Below are positions 16,242 through 25,700 of a DNA stretch of 38,984 nucleotides, one piece after another. The position numbers were made by a program, and so were the translations under genes. Position 1 is the stretch's first letter. Every line of letters begins with the position of its first letter. A model generated the notes under the pieces. It was not told where the DNA came from and did not search any database. It saw only the letters and a program-made list of their open reading frames with translations. This DNA is from Gemmatimonas sp. (GTDB lineage: Bacteria; Gemmatimonadota; Gemmatimonadetes; Gemmatimonadales; Gemmatimonadaceae), in NCBI GenBank assembly GCA_021154285.1, contig JAJKIV010000176.1, positions 1 through 38,984 of the forward strand. The letters run 5' to 3'.

Positions 16242-18032
16242 ATGCCCAGCTTGCCGACACGTCACGTTGCTGCGCCGCGAATCACGCTGCTGGTCGGACT
16301 GCTCTCGCTGACCGTGGTGCTCGCCGCGTCGCTGGCGTATGAGGCGCACGACGCGGCCCGGTCGCACCGTGTCACGGCGGAACGTGCGCTGCGAGACTAT
16401 GCGTCCGTGGCGGCGTGGGAGTACGTAGCGAACGTGCAGGAGCGGCTGGGCACCGCGGCCAGCGAGATTCTGTCGCCGGTTACGAGCGTGCGCGCGAGCT
16501 CACCTTACGAGCTGCTCGCCGCGCCGGACCTGCTCACATCGCCGTCGCGCGACGTGCTCGTGTGCCGCCCGGCCGACGGCGACTCCGCGCGCGTGGTGTT
16601 CCGGGTGGACCTTCGCGACGGGTCGGTCGCGCTTGGCGCGACGACGGCCGACACTCAGTTCGTCACATGGCTTCGCGATACCGTGGTGACGCACACGCGC
16701 CTTCGCTACCGCCCGGAGACCCGGTATGCCGCGCTCGCCGACCCGGTGCATGCGCCCGGTCGGGTCGTGTTCTACGCGATACGCTACGCGCAGCACGGTG
16801 CGCCGCTCGCGGCGTACGGCTTCACGACGTGTCCTCGCGCCATCGCCGACGGGGTGCTGCGTGACGTGATGAGCACGCACGCGCTCTTGCCCGGGTCTGT
16901 CACCGGCGGCATTGCCAACGACTCGCTGCTTGCCGTCACCGTGAGCGACGCCAGTGGACGCGAATGGTTCCGGTCTGCACGACCGACGGTCGTTGGCGCT
17001 GCCCCATCACCGTACGCGAGCGAAGTCGCACTGGACGGCGCGGGCGTGCCGCTCATCGTTCGCGCTGGTTTGCGGGCGAGTGCTCCCGAGATTCTGCTGG
17101 TCGGCGGGCCACCGGCGTCGCGACTGCCCATCTTGTTAGGCTTGCTGGCCCTCACCGCCGCGCTGGCGTCCGTGGCGCTGATGCAGCTGCGGCGCGAGCA
17201 CGAGCTGGCGCGTCTGCGGGCGGACTTCACGTCGAGCGTGTCGCACGAGCTCCGGACGCCACTCGCGCAGATTCTGCTGTTCGGCGAGACGCTGGCGCTC
17301 GGGCGCGTGCGCTCCGACGCCGATCGTCGCCTCGCGGTGGAAACCATCGTGCACGAGGCGCGGCGCCTCATGCGCATGGTCGACAACGTGCTGCATTTCG
17401 CGCGAACGACCGAGGGACGGGTGCAGTTGGAGATTGCACCGACCGAGCTGGGGCCCCTCGTGGAATCGATCGCGACCACGTTCGCGCCGCTCGCGGAGGA
17501 GCGCGGGTCTCACGTGGTGACTGACGTTCGCGATTCGCTGGTCGCGAACGTCGACAGCGGCGCGGTGCGACAGATCGTGCTGAACCTGCTCGACAACGCG
17601 CTCAAATTTGGCCCGGCGGGGCAAACCGTGACGCTCATCGTCGATCGCGTGGACGCGCGCGCGCGGTTAGCCGTCGAAGACCAGGGCCCCGGAATCCCTG
17701 TGGTGGATCGCAGCCGGATCTGGAGTCCCTATGTGCGACTTCGGCGCGAGAAGAGCGTCGCGCACGAAGGAAGTGGAATCGGGTTGGCTGTCGTTCGCGA
17801 GCTGACGGCTCTGCATCGCGGCGAGGCGTACGTGGAGGATGCCGCGGGTGGTGGTGCCCGAGTCGTGGTCGAGCTGCCGATCGGGGCGTCGATCCGCGAG
17901 CCCGCCGACGTCTCGGTGCCACGGCGTCCGCGGTCGCACGACCGTTCGGCAGAAGGCGCGGAACGTCGTCGGTGGACATCTCCCGCGCGGTGGCGACCGA
18001 GGGGCGACTCGAATTCGGCCAACCGCTCGTGA
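16242..18032 (+). CDS. Membrane sensor histidine kinase
   Basis: 596 residues from ATG 16242 (an in-frame GTG lies at 16227). A first helix (about 14-34, ITLLVGLLSLTVVLAASLAY) and a second (about 290-308) flank a periplasmic sensor region of about 250 residues that I cannot assign to a family. Then comes the HisKA domain with the phospho-accepting H335 (SVSHELRTPL), and a HATPase_c domain with the N box NLLDNALKF (N448, N452), DQGPGIP (D480) and GSGIGLA (from 511). A basic, disordered tail of about 45 residues ends the protein. The response regulator starts directly after the stop, making a two-component pair; the signal is unknown. Confidence 0.92.
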   Translation: MPSLPTRHVAAPRITLLVGLLSLTVVLAASLAYEAHDAARSHRVTAERALRDYASVAAWEYVANVQERLGTAASEILSPVTSVRASSPYELLAAPDLLTSPSRDVLVCRPADGDSARVVFRVDLRDGSVALGATTADTQFVTWLRDTVVTHTRLRYRPETRYAALADPVHAPGRVVFYAIRYAQHGAPLAAYGFTTCPRAIADGVLRDVMSTHALLPGSVTGGIANDSLLAVTVSDASGREWFRSARPTVVGAAPSPYASEVALDGAGVPLIVRAGLRASAPEILLVGGPPASRLPILLGLLALTAALASVALMQLRREHELARLRADFTSSVSHELRTPLAQILLFGETLALGRVRSDADRRLAVETIVHEARRLMRMVDNVLHFARTTEGRVQLEIAPTELGPLVESIATTFAPLAEERGSHVVTDVRDSLVANVDSGAVRQIVLNLLDNALKFGPAGQTVTLIVDRVDARARLAVEDQGPGIPVVDRSRIWSPYVRLRREKSVAHEGSGIGLAVVRELTALHRGEAYVEDAAGGGARVVVELPIGASIREPADVSVPRRPRSHDRSAEGAERRRWTSPARWRPRGDSNSANRS

Positions 18033-18034
18033 GC

Positions 18035-18739
18035 ATGCCCACGGTTCTGCTCATCGAGGACAACGAGAAGCTTGCGCGGGGGTTGCAGAGCAACCTCGAG
18101 TTCGAGGGCTACACCGTCCTCGGTGCGAACGATGGGGCCTCGGGGCTCGCGCTCGCGCGACAGAAGCGACCGGACATCATCGTGCTCGATCTGATGTTGC
18201 CGGACACGGATGGGTATCGCGTGTTGCGTACCCTGCGCGACGACGGTGATACGACGCCCGTGCTGGTGCTCACGGCGCTCGGCGAGGAAGCGGACAAGGT
18301 GCGCGGGTTCCGCTTCGGGGCCGACGACTACGTGACGAAGCCATTCGGGCTGATGGAGCTTCTCGCGCGGATCGACGCGCTGCTGCGTCGCGCGACGCGG
18401 CCTAACGGGGAGGCGCCGCGCGTGACGCCGTCCGAGTCTCCGTCGGGATTCGGCGACGTACGCGTCGATGCGTCGCGGCACATGGTAACGCGGCGAGGCA
18501 CGCCGGTGCCGCTCCGTCCGAAGGAGTATGACTTGCTGGTCGCGCTGCTCAGGCGCAACGGCCAGGTGGCGACACGGATCGAGCTCCTCAAAGAGGTGTG
18601 GGGCTATGACGACTCCGTGATGAGTCGCACAGTGGATACGCACATCGCCGAGCTGCGTCGGAAGCTCGAGAGCGACCCGGCGAATCCGCGGCATATACTC
18701 ACCGTGCTCAAGACCGGCTACCGGCTCAGTCGGGAATAG
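18035..18739 (+). CDS. OmpR/PhoB-family response regulator
   Basis: 234 residues from ATG 18035. A GTG at 18029 overlaps the kinase stop (GTGA) and would add two residues. The receiver domain (1-118) has the acidic pair E8-D9, phospho-acceptor D52 (IVLDLMLP), T80 and K102 (TKPF). Residues about 135-232 form the winged-helix DNA-binding domain, with LRPKEYDLLVALLRR, the recognition-helix region SRTVDTHIAELRRKLE and the closing TGYRLSRE. It is the partner of the upstream histidine kinase; its target genes are not evident from the window. Confidence 0.95.
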   Translation: MPTVLLIEDNEKLARGLQSNLEFEGYTVLGANDGASGLALARQKRPDIIVLDLMLPDTDGYRVLRTLRDDGDTTPVLVLTALGEEADKVRGFRFGADDYVTKPFGLMELLARIDALLRRATRPNGEAPRVTPSESPSGFGDVRVDASRHMVTRRGTPVPLRPKEYDLLVALLRRNGQVATRIELLKEVWGYDDSVMSRTVDTHIAELRRKLESDPANPRHILTVLKTGYRLSRE

Positions 18740-18760
18740 CCGCGCGCCCGAGGCGCGCGA

Positions 18761-18966
18761 GCGGGAACAGGGAACTGGGAACCGGGAACGGAACCGCCGT
18801 GACGGGCGACATTTCGCCTGCCTAACAATCCGGCGACGACCGACGGACCGTTCTCTTACGCCGTCCGGACGCACGTTGGCGGAATTCAATCCCACCTTGG
18901 GGGGGAGTTTTCGGTTCCCGGTTCCCTGTCCCCAGCGGTATCCCGGTACCCCGTTCCCGGTTCCCC
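18761..18966. repeat. Intergenic GGGAAC/GTTCCC repeat arms flanking 110 bases
   Basis: The left arm (about 18763-18795) is GGGAACAGGGAACTGGGAAC and related words; the right arm (about 18910-18966) carries the complement, GGTTCCCGGTTCCCTGTCCC, then CCCGTTCCCGGTTCCCC right up to the permease ATG. The arms pair over about 23 bases with few mismatches. Same family as 8607-8730. A GCCTAAC word lies between them at 18820. The permease gene lacks a visible ribosome site because this repeat fills its leader. Confidence 0.7.
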
Positions 18967-20430
18967 ATGTCGCTGCTCACCAGGAAGTCAGTGGCGGAGT
19001 TGCGTCTCGAGGCCGACAAAGGCACGCTGCGCCGGTCGCTCGGGAAGCTCAATCTCACCGCGTTAGGCGTCGGGTCGATCATAGGCACGGGTATCTTCGT
19101 GCTCACCGGCACCGCGGCGTCGCAGAACGCCGGTCCGGCGCTCGTCATCTCGATGGTCATCGCCGGCATTGCGTGCGCCTTCGCGGGACTCTGCTACGCT
19201 GAGCTCGCGGCGATGATTCCGGTGGCGGGCAGCGCGTACACGTACGCATACGCGACCGTCGGTGAGGTGTTCGCGTGGATCATCGGCTGGGACCTCATCC
19301 TCGAGTATGCGCTGAGCATGTCGACGATCGCCGTCGGCTGGTCTGGCTACTTCGTGAGCCTGATGCGCGACCTCGGCTGGACCGTTCCTGCGGCGCTCAC
19401 GGCGTCGCCCGGTGTCCCGGTTGCATTGGCACAGGGCGGTGTGATCGCTGGGGTGTTCAACGTGCCCGCGGCGGTAATCGTCCTGCTCGTCACCGCGCTG
19501 CTCGTGATTGGCATCAGGGAGTCCGCGAACACCAACACGCTGCTCGTCGTCATCAAGAGTGTCGTGCTGGTCATCTTCGTCGCCGTGGGCATCGCATACG
19601 TGCGCCGCGACAACCTTACGCCATTCATCCCGCCGAACACCGGAGAGTTCGGCCACTTCGGATGGAGTGGCGTGCTCCGCGGATCGGCGGTGATGTTCTT
19701 CGCGTACATCGGATTCGACGCCGTGTCGACCGCCGCGCAGGAGGCGAAGAATCCGCAACGCGACCTGCCATTCGGGATCCTCGTGTCGCTCGCGCTCTGT
19801 ACGGTCCTCTACATCGCCGTTGCCATCGTGCTCATCGGCATCGTTCCCTATACGAAGCTCAACGTCGCGGACCCGATCGCGGTCGGGATCGAGGCGACGG
19901 GCCTAACGTGGTTCAGCCCCATCGTCAAAGTCAGTGCGTTGTTCGGTCTCTTCAGCACGATGCTCGTCCAGCTTCTTGGGCAGACGCGTATCTTCTTTTC
20001 GATGAGCCGTGATGGATTGTTGCCGCCGCTGTTCGGCCGCGTCCACCCGCGCTTTCGCACTCCGCACCTCAGCACGATACTCACTGGCTGCGTCGTCTCC
20101 GTCGCCGCCGGTCTCTTGCCACTGACCACTCTCAGCCAGCTCGTGAGCATGGGCACGCTGCTCGCGTTCACCCTCGCGTGCATCGGCATAGTCATCTTGC
20201 GCCGGACATCGCCGTCACTCGAGCGTCCGTTCAGAACGCCCGGAATGCCATGGGTGCCGGTGCTAGGCGCACTAGCCTGTGTCGTTCAGATGGTTGGGTT
20301 GCCATGGGCAACTTGGGCGCGCCTCATCATCTGGCTCGTGCTGGGCATGGTGGTGTACGTGGCCTACGGCCGGCATCACGCGGTTTCCGCGCGGGAACGT
20401 CACATCCCGCAGCACGCAGCGGCCGATTGA
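18967..20430 (+). CDS. APC-family amino-acid permease (cationic amino-acid transporter type)
   Basis: 487 residues, mostly membrane helices (12 to 14 by hydrophobicity). Near the N-terminus is the family's helix-1 motif GVGSIIGTGIFVLTG (about 34-48), the unwound substrate site of APC transporters; helix 2 and loop blocks AELAAMIPVAGSAYTYAY and FAYIGFDAVSTAAQEAKNPQ match the cationic/branched YfnA-CAT subgroup. It should import amino acids with protons or by exchange at the inner membrane; the exact substrate cannot be read. The start is the ATG directly behind the repeat, with no good ribosome site, and the next in-frame start would delete conserved sequence. Confidence 0.9.
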   Translation: MSLLTRKSVAELRLEADKGTLRRSLGKLNLTALGVGSIIGTGIFVLTGTAASQNAGPALVISMVIAGIACAFAGLCYAELAAMIPVAGSAYTYAYATVGEVFAWIIGWDLILEYALSMSTIAVGWSGYFVSLMRDLGWTVPAALTASPGVPVALAQGGVIAGVFNVPAAVIVLLVTALLVIGIRESANTNTLLVVIKSVVLVIFVAVGIAYVRRDNLTPFIPPNTGEFGHFGWSGVLRGSAVMFFAYIGFDAVSTAAQEAKNPQRDLPFGILVSLALCTVLYIAVAIVLIGIVPYTKLNVADPIAVGIEATGLTWFSPIVKVSALFGLFSTMLVQLLGQTRIFFSMSRDGLLPPLFGRVHPRFRTPHLSTILTGCVVSVAAGLLPLTTLSQLVSMGTLLAFTLACIGIVILRRTSPSLERPFRTPGMPWVPVLGALACVVQMVGLPWATWARLIIWLVLGMVVYVAYGRHHAVSARERHIPQHAAAD

Positions 20431-20509
20431 CCGCCTCGTTATGACACAGGTCGCGTCAGGCACGCTCCGATACCCGTGACCTGATTTACGTATCAACCGT
20501 CGTGAAAGG

Positions 20510-21286
20510 ATGATCGCCGCCATAGGGCGTACCTTTCGCGAGGGAGTCGAAGAAGTGGGACGCGCTGGCGGATTCGTCGCCGAGAGCGCCGGCGCGTCGC
20601 GCGATCTGCGCACGTGGCTGCCGCGTGTGACCATGCACGCGCGGATGCTCGGCGTCGATTCGCTGCCGATCGCACTGTTCATTGCGCTGTTCACGGGGAT
20701 CGTACTCGCGTTGCTCGCGAGCTACTCGATCACCGGTGCCGTGCCGCTCTACTTCGTCGGTACACTGGTCGAGAAGACGGTCACGATGGAGCTCGCCCCG
20801 GTCCTCACAGGGCTGGCGCTCGCTGGTCGCGTGGGAGCGAACATCGCGGCCGAGCTCGGGACGATGCGCGTGACGGAGCAGATCGATGCGCTCGAGACAC
20901 TCTCGTACGACCCGTATGCGTACCTCGTCGTTCCGCGAGTGATCGCCGGGACGGTGATGTTCCCGATCGTCGTGGGGCTCGCGATGGTCGTCGGTGTTAC
21001 CGCGGGGTGGGTCGCGTCGGTCCTGCTGCTCGACCTGTCGTCGCCGGACTTCGTGAAAGGCCTCCGCCTCTTCTTCACCGCCTTCGATATTCGGTACGGC
21101 CTCGTGAAATCCGCCAGCTTCGGCGCGGCCGTGACGTTGCTCGGATGCATGACGGGGATGCGCGCGGAGGGTGGCGCAGAGGGCGTCGGTCAGGCTGCGA
21201 CTCGCGCGGTCGTCTACTCGGCGATCACGATTCTCGTCCTCGACGCGTTCTGGGCGACCGTGTGGCTGCTCGGGAAGTCGCGATGA
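20510..21286 (+). CDS. mlaE: MlaE-type ABC permease for lipid transport
   Basis: 258 residues with five or six hydrophobic helices. Typical MlaE blocks are present: ALFIALFTGIVLALLA, ELAPVLTGLALAGRVGANIAAELGTM (the coupling-helix region that contacts the ATPase), ALETLSYDPYAYLVVPRVIA and the C-terminal GVGQAATRAVVYSAITILVLD. MlaE is the inner-membrane permease of MCE systems, which move phospholipids between membranes and keep the outer membrane asymmetric. Its TGA overlaps the ATG of the MCE gene by four bases (ATGA). No ATPase gene (mlaF) lies in the cluster. Confidence 0.92.
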   Translation: MIAAIGRTFREGVEEVGRAGGFVAESAGASRDLRTWLPRVTMHARMLGVDSLPIALFIALFTGIVLALLASYSITGAVPLYFVGTLVEKTVTMELAPVLTGLALAGRVGANIAAELGTMRVTEQIDALETLSYDPYAYLVVPRVIAGTVMFPIVVGLAMVVGVTAGWVASVLLLDLSSPDFVKGLRLFFTAFDIRYGLVKSASFGAAVTLLGCMTGMRAEGGAEGVGQAATRAVVYSAITILVLDAFWATVWLLGKSR

Positions 21287-22290
21287 AGCGCACGAACGAT
21301 TTCGTCGTCGGCCTGACGATCGTGTTAGGCACGCTCACCATCATCGGCACGACGCTGTGGGTAAAGCAGACGGACCTTCGGAATAAGCATGACCGGATCA
21401 CGGCCCGTTTCCGCGACGTCGGGAGCGTGCGTGTCGGTGCCGCCGTCGTGCTGCGCGGTGTGGAAGCAGGCCGCGTGCAGCGCATCGAGCTCGGACGCGA
21501 CGGATGGGTCGAGGTGACGATGGCGCTCGACCAGAACGTTCCGTTGCCCACGAACCCGGTCGTCCTGCTGAACGAGTCCAGCCTGTTCGGCGAATGGCAG
21601 GCAACGATCACCGATGAATCGGCGATGCCGCGCGACGAAGCGGTCTCGCGCCAGATCGCCGACGCGCGAAAAGATGCGGGCGAGCTGCTTCCGGGTGCAA
21701 CGCTGCCCGACATCGCGCAGCTGACCGCGGTCGCGGGCCGCATCGCCGGAGACGTCGCGTCGGTGGCGAGTCGGGTCGAGGTCGCGTTCGACGATCAGGC
21801 CGCGCGCGAGCTTCGCGGCTCGATCAAGAACTTCGCGACGCTCTCCGCTGCGCTCGCCCAGACCGTCCGCGTGCAGTCGGGGAACCTCGATAAACTCTCG
21901 GCCGACATGCGCCTTGGCATGAACCGCCTCGCCGGTTCGGCGGAAACCGTGCAGCGCGTCGCCGAGCGCATCGATTCGTCGACGGCAACCGGTGAAGTCC
22001 GACGCATTGTGAGTGACGTGGCGATCGCGGCGGCACAACTCAAGGAAGCGAGCGAGGAAGTTCGCACGATGTCGAAGCAGCTCGGAAGGTCGCAGGGAAG
22101 GCTGGAGTCCCTGTTGTCGAGCACCGGTTCCGTGATGGACAAGATCAACGCTGGACAGGGGTCGGTCGGGCTGATGGTCAACGACCCGCGCCTCTACCGG
22201 AACAGCGACTCGCTGGTGACGGAGCTCCGGAGCCTCGTGCAGGACTTCAAGGCGAATCCGAAGAAGTACGTCAACGTTCGGGTGTTCTAG
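21283..22290 (+). CDS. mlaD: MlaD-like MCE-domain lipid-binding protein
   Basis: 335 residues from the ATG overlapping the mlaE stop; a much longer frame upstream would run through mlaE and is not used. One N-terminal membrane helix (about 7-26, FVVGLTIVLGTLTIIGTTLW) anchors a periplasmic MCE domain (about 36-115, with VGSVRVGAAVVLRGVEAGRV and LNESSLFGE). Residues 140-300 are long amphipathic helices, likely coiled coil, as in single-MCE proteins that build a hexamer or tube. The end has GSVGLMVNDPRLYRNSDSL, a block common in bacterial MCE proteins. It should carry lipids to or from MlaE. A tandem repeat starts three bases after the stop. Confidence 0.9.
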   Translation: MKRTNDFVVGLTIVLGTLTIIGTTLWVKQTDLRNKHDRITARFRDVGSVRVGAAVVLRGVEAGRVQRIELGRDGWVEVTMALDQNVPLPTNPVVLLNESSLFGEWQATITDESAMPRDEAVSRQIADARKDAGELLPGATLPDIAQLTAVAGRIAGDVASVASRVEVAFDDQAARELRGSIKNFATLSAALAQTVRVQSGNLDKLSADMRLGMNRLAGSAETVQRVAERIDSSTATGEVRRIVSDVAIAAAQLKEASEEVRTMSKQLGRSQGRLESLLSSTGSVMDKINAGQGSVGLMVNDPRLYRNSDSLVTELRSLVQDFKANPKKYVNVRVF

Positions 22291-22293
22291 GCC

Positions 22294-22336
22294 GGGACAT
22301 CGGGACTCGGGACATCGGGACTCGGCATCGGGACTC
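22294..22336. repeat. Short tandem repeat, 15-base unit
   Basis: GGGACATCGGGACTC occurs twice head to tail (22294-22308, 22309-22323), then a 13-base version lacking GA (22324-22336). It starts three bases after the mlaD stop. Its GGGA-rich style resembles the other intergenic repeats here. Confidence 0.85.
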
Positions 22337-22718
22337 GGCGGGAATGCTCGTGATGCGAACAGCAATGCTCCGCGTATTTCGCCAGATGCGTAGCCCGACT
22401 GCCTCGAGTGCCTGACGAGCGCGGTCCCGTTCGAATCGCGCCGCCCAGTGATCGACCCGACACATACGGTGTGGCAGACCTCACGAATCGGCTCGCTTAT
22501 CTCGTGCATTCAGTCGTGAGACCACGTTGGTCCCGACGGTGCCTAACGGACGGGTAGCCGCGTCCTACATACGGCGCTCGGCGCGACGTTTTCCGCACGG
22601 TCGAGCCGAGTCTCGCATCGTTCCAGTCTTCCATGCCCACCTCGCGCTACGATCGATCGACGAAGCGCCGCGCACCTCGTGCGCGGCGCGCGCTTGGCGT
22701 CGGTGAGGTTCTGCGCCG
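22337..22718. other. Gene-free stretch with a leader hairpin before the HD-GYP/GGDEF gene
   Basis: About 380 bases without a convincing gene; the open frames on the minus strand mostly continue from antisense of the next gene. A GCCTAAC word lies at 22541. At 22665-22689, GCGCCGCGCA pairs perfectly with TGCGCGGCGC around a CCTCG loop, 29 bases before the GTG start of the large signalling gene; with a GTGAGG ribosome-site candidate after it, this hairpin may tune translation. A minus-strand frame ending at 22271 (CRVDHWAARFERDRARQALE) has some coding look but mixed codon use. Confidence 0.4.
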
Positions 22719-25700
22719 GTGAGGCCCGCTCGCCCCCTCGGCGCCGGACGACCCGACACTCCGCCGCTGCGCCTTGTCGGCACGGCGGACGCGTCCGCTC
22801 ATGAGCTCCTCGAGCAGGCCCGGACAGCCGAAGAGCGCGGGCGGAGTGATCTCGCGCGAGAGCTGTACGACCGGGCGTTGCAGCGAGTGCGGACCCCGGA
22901 TGACGCGCCGATTGCGCACGCGGCGCTGCTCGCATCGGCTCGCCTCGCGACCGCCGCGGGTGAGACGACGATTGCCCTCGATATCCTCGAAGCCGCTCTC
23001 GCGTCGGCGACGGCGCGAGGGTCGGACGCCGACTGCGCGAGCGCGTCGGTGCTTCGGTCGCGCGTGCTGTGGGCGAGCGGTGACATCGGTAGCGCCGAAG
23101 GCGAAGCGACGCGGGCGCGTGATTGGGCCCTGCGCGCCGGAGAGTATCGCGAGGCCGCGCAGTCTCTCCGCACTCTTGGCGCGCTTGCGGTGGCGCGCGG
23201 ATCCCTGAACGACGGGATCGCGTTGTACGAATCCTGTGTGAGCGAGCTTCGCTCGTTAGGCCACGCGCTCGACCTTGCCACGACGCTGATTTCTCTGGCA
23301 GAGCTCTACGACGATGCACGCCGGTGGGACAAATCGGACACGGCATTCGACGAGGCCACGTCAGTCGCGAGCGCGCTCGGCGAGCCCGCGTTTGTGCTCG
23401 ACGCCGAGCTTCGTCAGGCGGAATTGCTCGCTCGACGGGGCGACGTGGACCGAGCGCAGGATCGGTGTGACCGCGCACTCGACACGGCGCGGCGCATTCG
23501 CGACCCGCGTGCGACCGCCGCTGCGGCACGAGTCGCCGCGATGATTGCTCGCGAGCGGGGAGATCTCGCCAACGCGGAGGAGCGACTCACCGCCGCCGAG
23601 GCTGCGCTTCGCGACCGCGATGACCCCATCCTCGCGGCGGAGATCGCCGCCGAACGCGCCGAGCTGTATCACCGCCAGGACCGACATCGCGAGACGATCA
23701 TCGCGCTCAATCGCGCGTATCGTGCGCTGTCGCAGCTCAAGGGTGCGGGTGGCGTCGCGGACGTCGCTCGCCGCGCGCGGCGTCTCGAGGCGCAGTTCAT
23801 CGACGTCGTGCGCCGGTGGGGCCAGTCGATCGAAGCAAAGGATCTCAATACGCACGGTCACTGCGAGCGCGTCGCCGACCTTGCCTGCGCTATCGCCGCG
23901 CACATGGGGATCGCCGGCCCAACGGTCTTCTGGTACCGGGTCGGAGCGCTGCTGCACGACATTGGGAAGCTCGTCATCCCCGCGGACGTGCTGAACAAAC
24001 CGGACCGGCTGACGGAAGACGAGTGGACGCTCGTTAGGCGGCACCCGAGCGCCGGTGCCGAGATGCTTGCCGCCGTCGACTTTCCGTGGGACGTCCGCCC
24101 GATCGTCGAGAGTCACCACGAATGCTGGGACGGGTCGGGGTACCCGCACGGGCTGGCAGGCGAACGGATTCCGCTGGCCGCTCGCATCGTGTGCGTCGCC
24201 GACGTATACGACGTGCTCACGTCCGACCGAAGCTTCAAGCGCGCGCTCTCGCACGACGAAGCGCTCGAGGTGATGCGCCGGGACGTCGGGCGTCAGTTCG
24301 ATTCAGCCGTCTTCCGCGCGTTCGAGGAAGTCGTCGACGACTGGAATCGGCCACAGGTGCCGGTCACGCCCGAAGAAGCGGCGGATGCGGCACGTCCGAG
24401 CGAAGCGCCCGCCGCGCGCGCACCGCGACCCGAGGATGTGCTGACTGGAATGCTGCCTCGGTCCGCATTCCTCGCTGCCGTGGCGAAGGCGATTGCGGAA
24501 CGGCCCGGTGCGGCGTCGCCGGTCTCACTCGTGCTCGTCGACGTCGACGATCTGGCGCGCGTCAACGAGGCATACGGGCAGCTGCAGGGCGACGACGTAC
24601 TCTGGGCCGTCGCGCGCGTACTGCAGCACGGGCTCCGTGGCGGCGACGTGGTGGGCCGGTACGGCGGCGACGAATTCGCAATCCTGCTGCCCGGCGCACC
24701 GCTCGACCGGGCACGCGAGGTCGCACGACGGCTTCAGGAGGCGGTCGCGCGATTGCGATCCCCAATTCGCAACGACCCGGATACGCCGATTGCCGTCACG
24801 GTTTCGGCGGGAATTGCGTCGGCGCCGCTCCATGCCGACAGCGCGGAGGCCTTGATCGCGACCGCGGACCGCGCGCTGTTCGCGGCGCGCCGGTCGGGGA
24901 CCGCGGGTATCGCCTCCGCCGACGACGGCGAGACGCGACCCACCAGCCCCAAGATGGACTTCGATCGATTCGTCGGCCGTGTCGACGAGTTGCGGAAGCT
25001 CGTGGGGTGGTTGGACGCGGCCTGCCGCGGTGATGGCCGGGTGGTCACCGTCGTCGGCGAAGCCGGGGTGGGGAAGTCGACGCTCGTGCGACAACTCGAG
25101 CCGGAGATCCGCGTACGCGCGGGACTCCTCGCGGTGGGACAGAATTCCCAATCGTCGGTCAAGGCGCCATTCGCGCCGTGGGCGCAGGTCATCACGGCCA
25201 TTCAGCGTCAGGGCGTCGTGCCCGACACGGGCTGGCATGAGCTGGGCCGGATCGCTCCGGCGTTAGGCGGGACGACCATGAGCGTCGAGGGTGGCGCCAG
25301 CCCCTACGCGCTGCTCGAGCAGCTGGCCGCGTACCTGCGCGCGGCGGCGACCGTGCGCCCATTGGCGATCGTGCTCGAGGACATGCAGTGGGCCGATCAT
25401 GCGTCGTGGGGCGCCCTCGAGTTCGTCGTCGCGCAGCTGAGCGGCGTGCGCATCCTGATCTGCGCCACGATCCGCGCCGAGGAAGCTCGTGAGGTCGCGG
25501 AGCAGCGAAAGCGCCTCGCTCGGTCGCCCGGATTTGCGCAGGTGAGCCTCAGACGGATGACGCGGGACGAGCTCAAACGCTGGCTCGAGACCGTCTTTCA
25601 CCAGGGCGATATCGGCAACGAGCTCCCGACATTCCTGCACCGGTACACGGAAGGCAACCCGCTGCTGGTTTCACAGGTGCTCCGCGCGCTGGTGGACGAC

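Noticed and set aside
17729-18895. Minus-strand frame of 388 codons across the histidine kinase end and response regulator.
   Set aside because: Antisense of two well-recognised genes; no conserved motif.
20614-21282. Upstream extension of the mlaD frame through the mlaE gene.
   Set aside because: It would be antiphase with a clear MlaE protein; the ATG at 21283 gives the normal N-terminal membrane helix.
22294-22336. Tandem repeat as a CRISPR array.
   Set aside because: Units of 15 bases lie head to tail without spacers, and no cas gene is present.
22271-22465. Minus-strand 64-codon frame between mlaD and the large gene.
   Set aside because: It begins with a plausible helical stretch but ends in translation of the tandem repeat, and codon use is mixed.
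22543-23529. Long minus-strand open frame of 328 codons opposite the large signalling gene.
   Set aside because: Arg/Ala/Pro-rich translation without family features; it mirrors the G+C-rich third positions of the real gene on the other strand.
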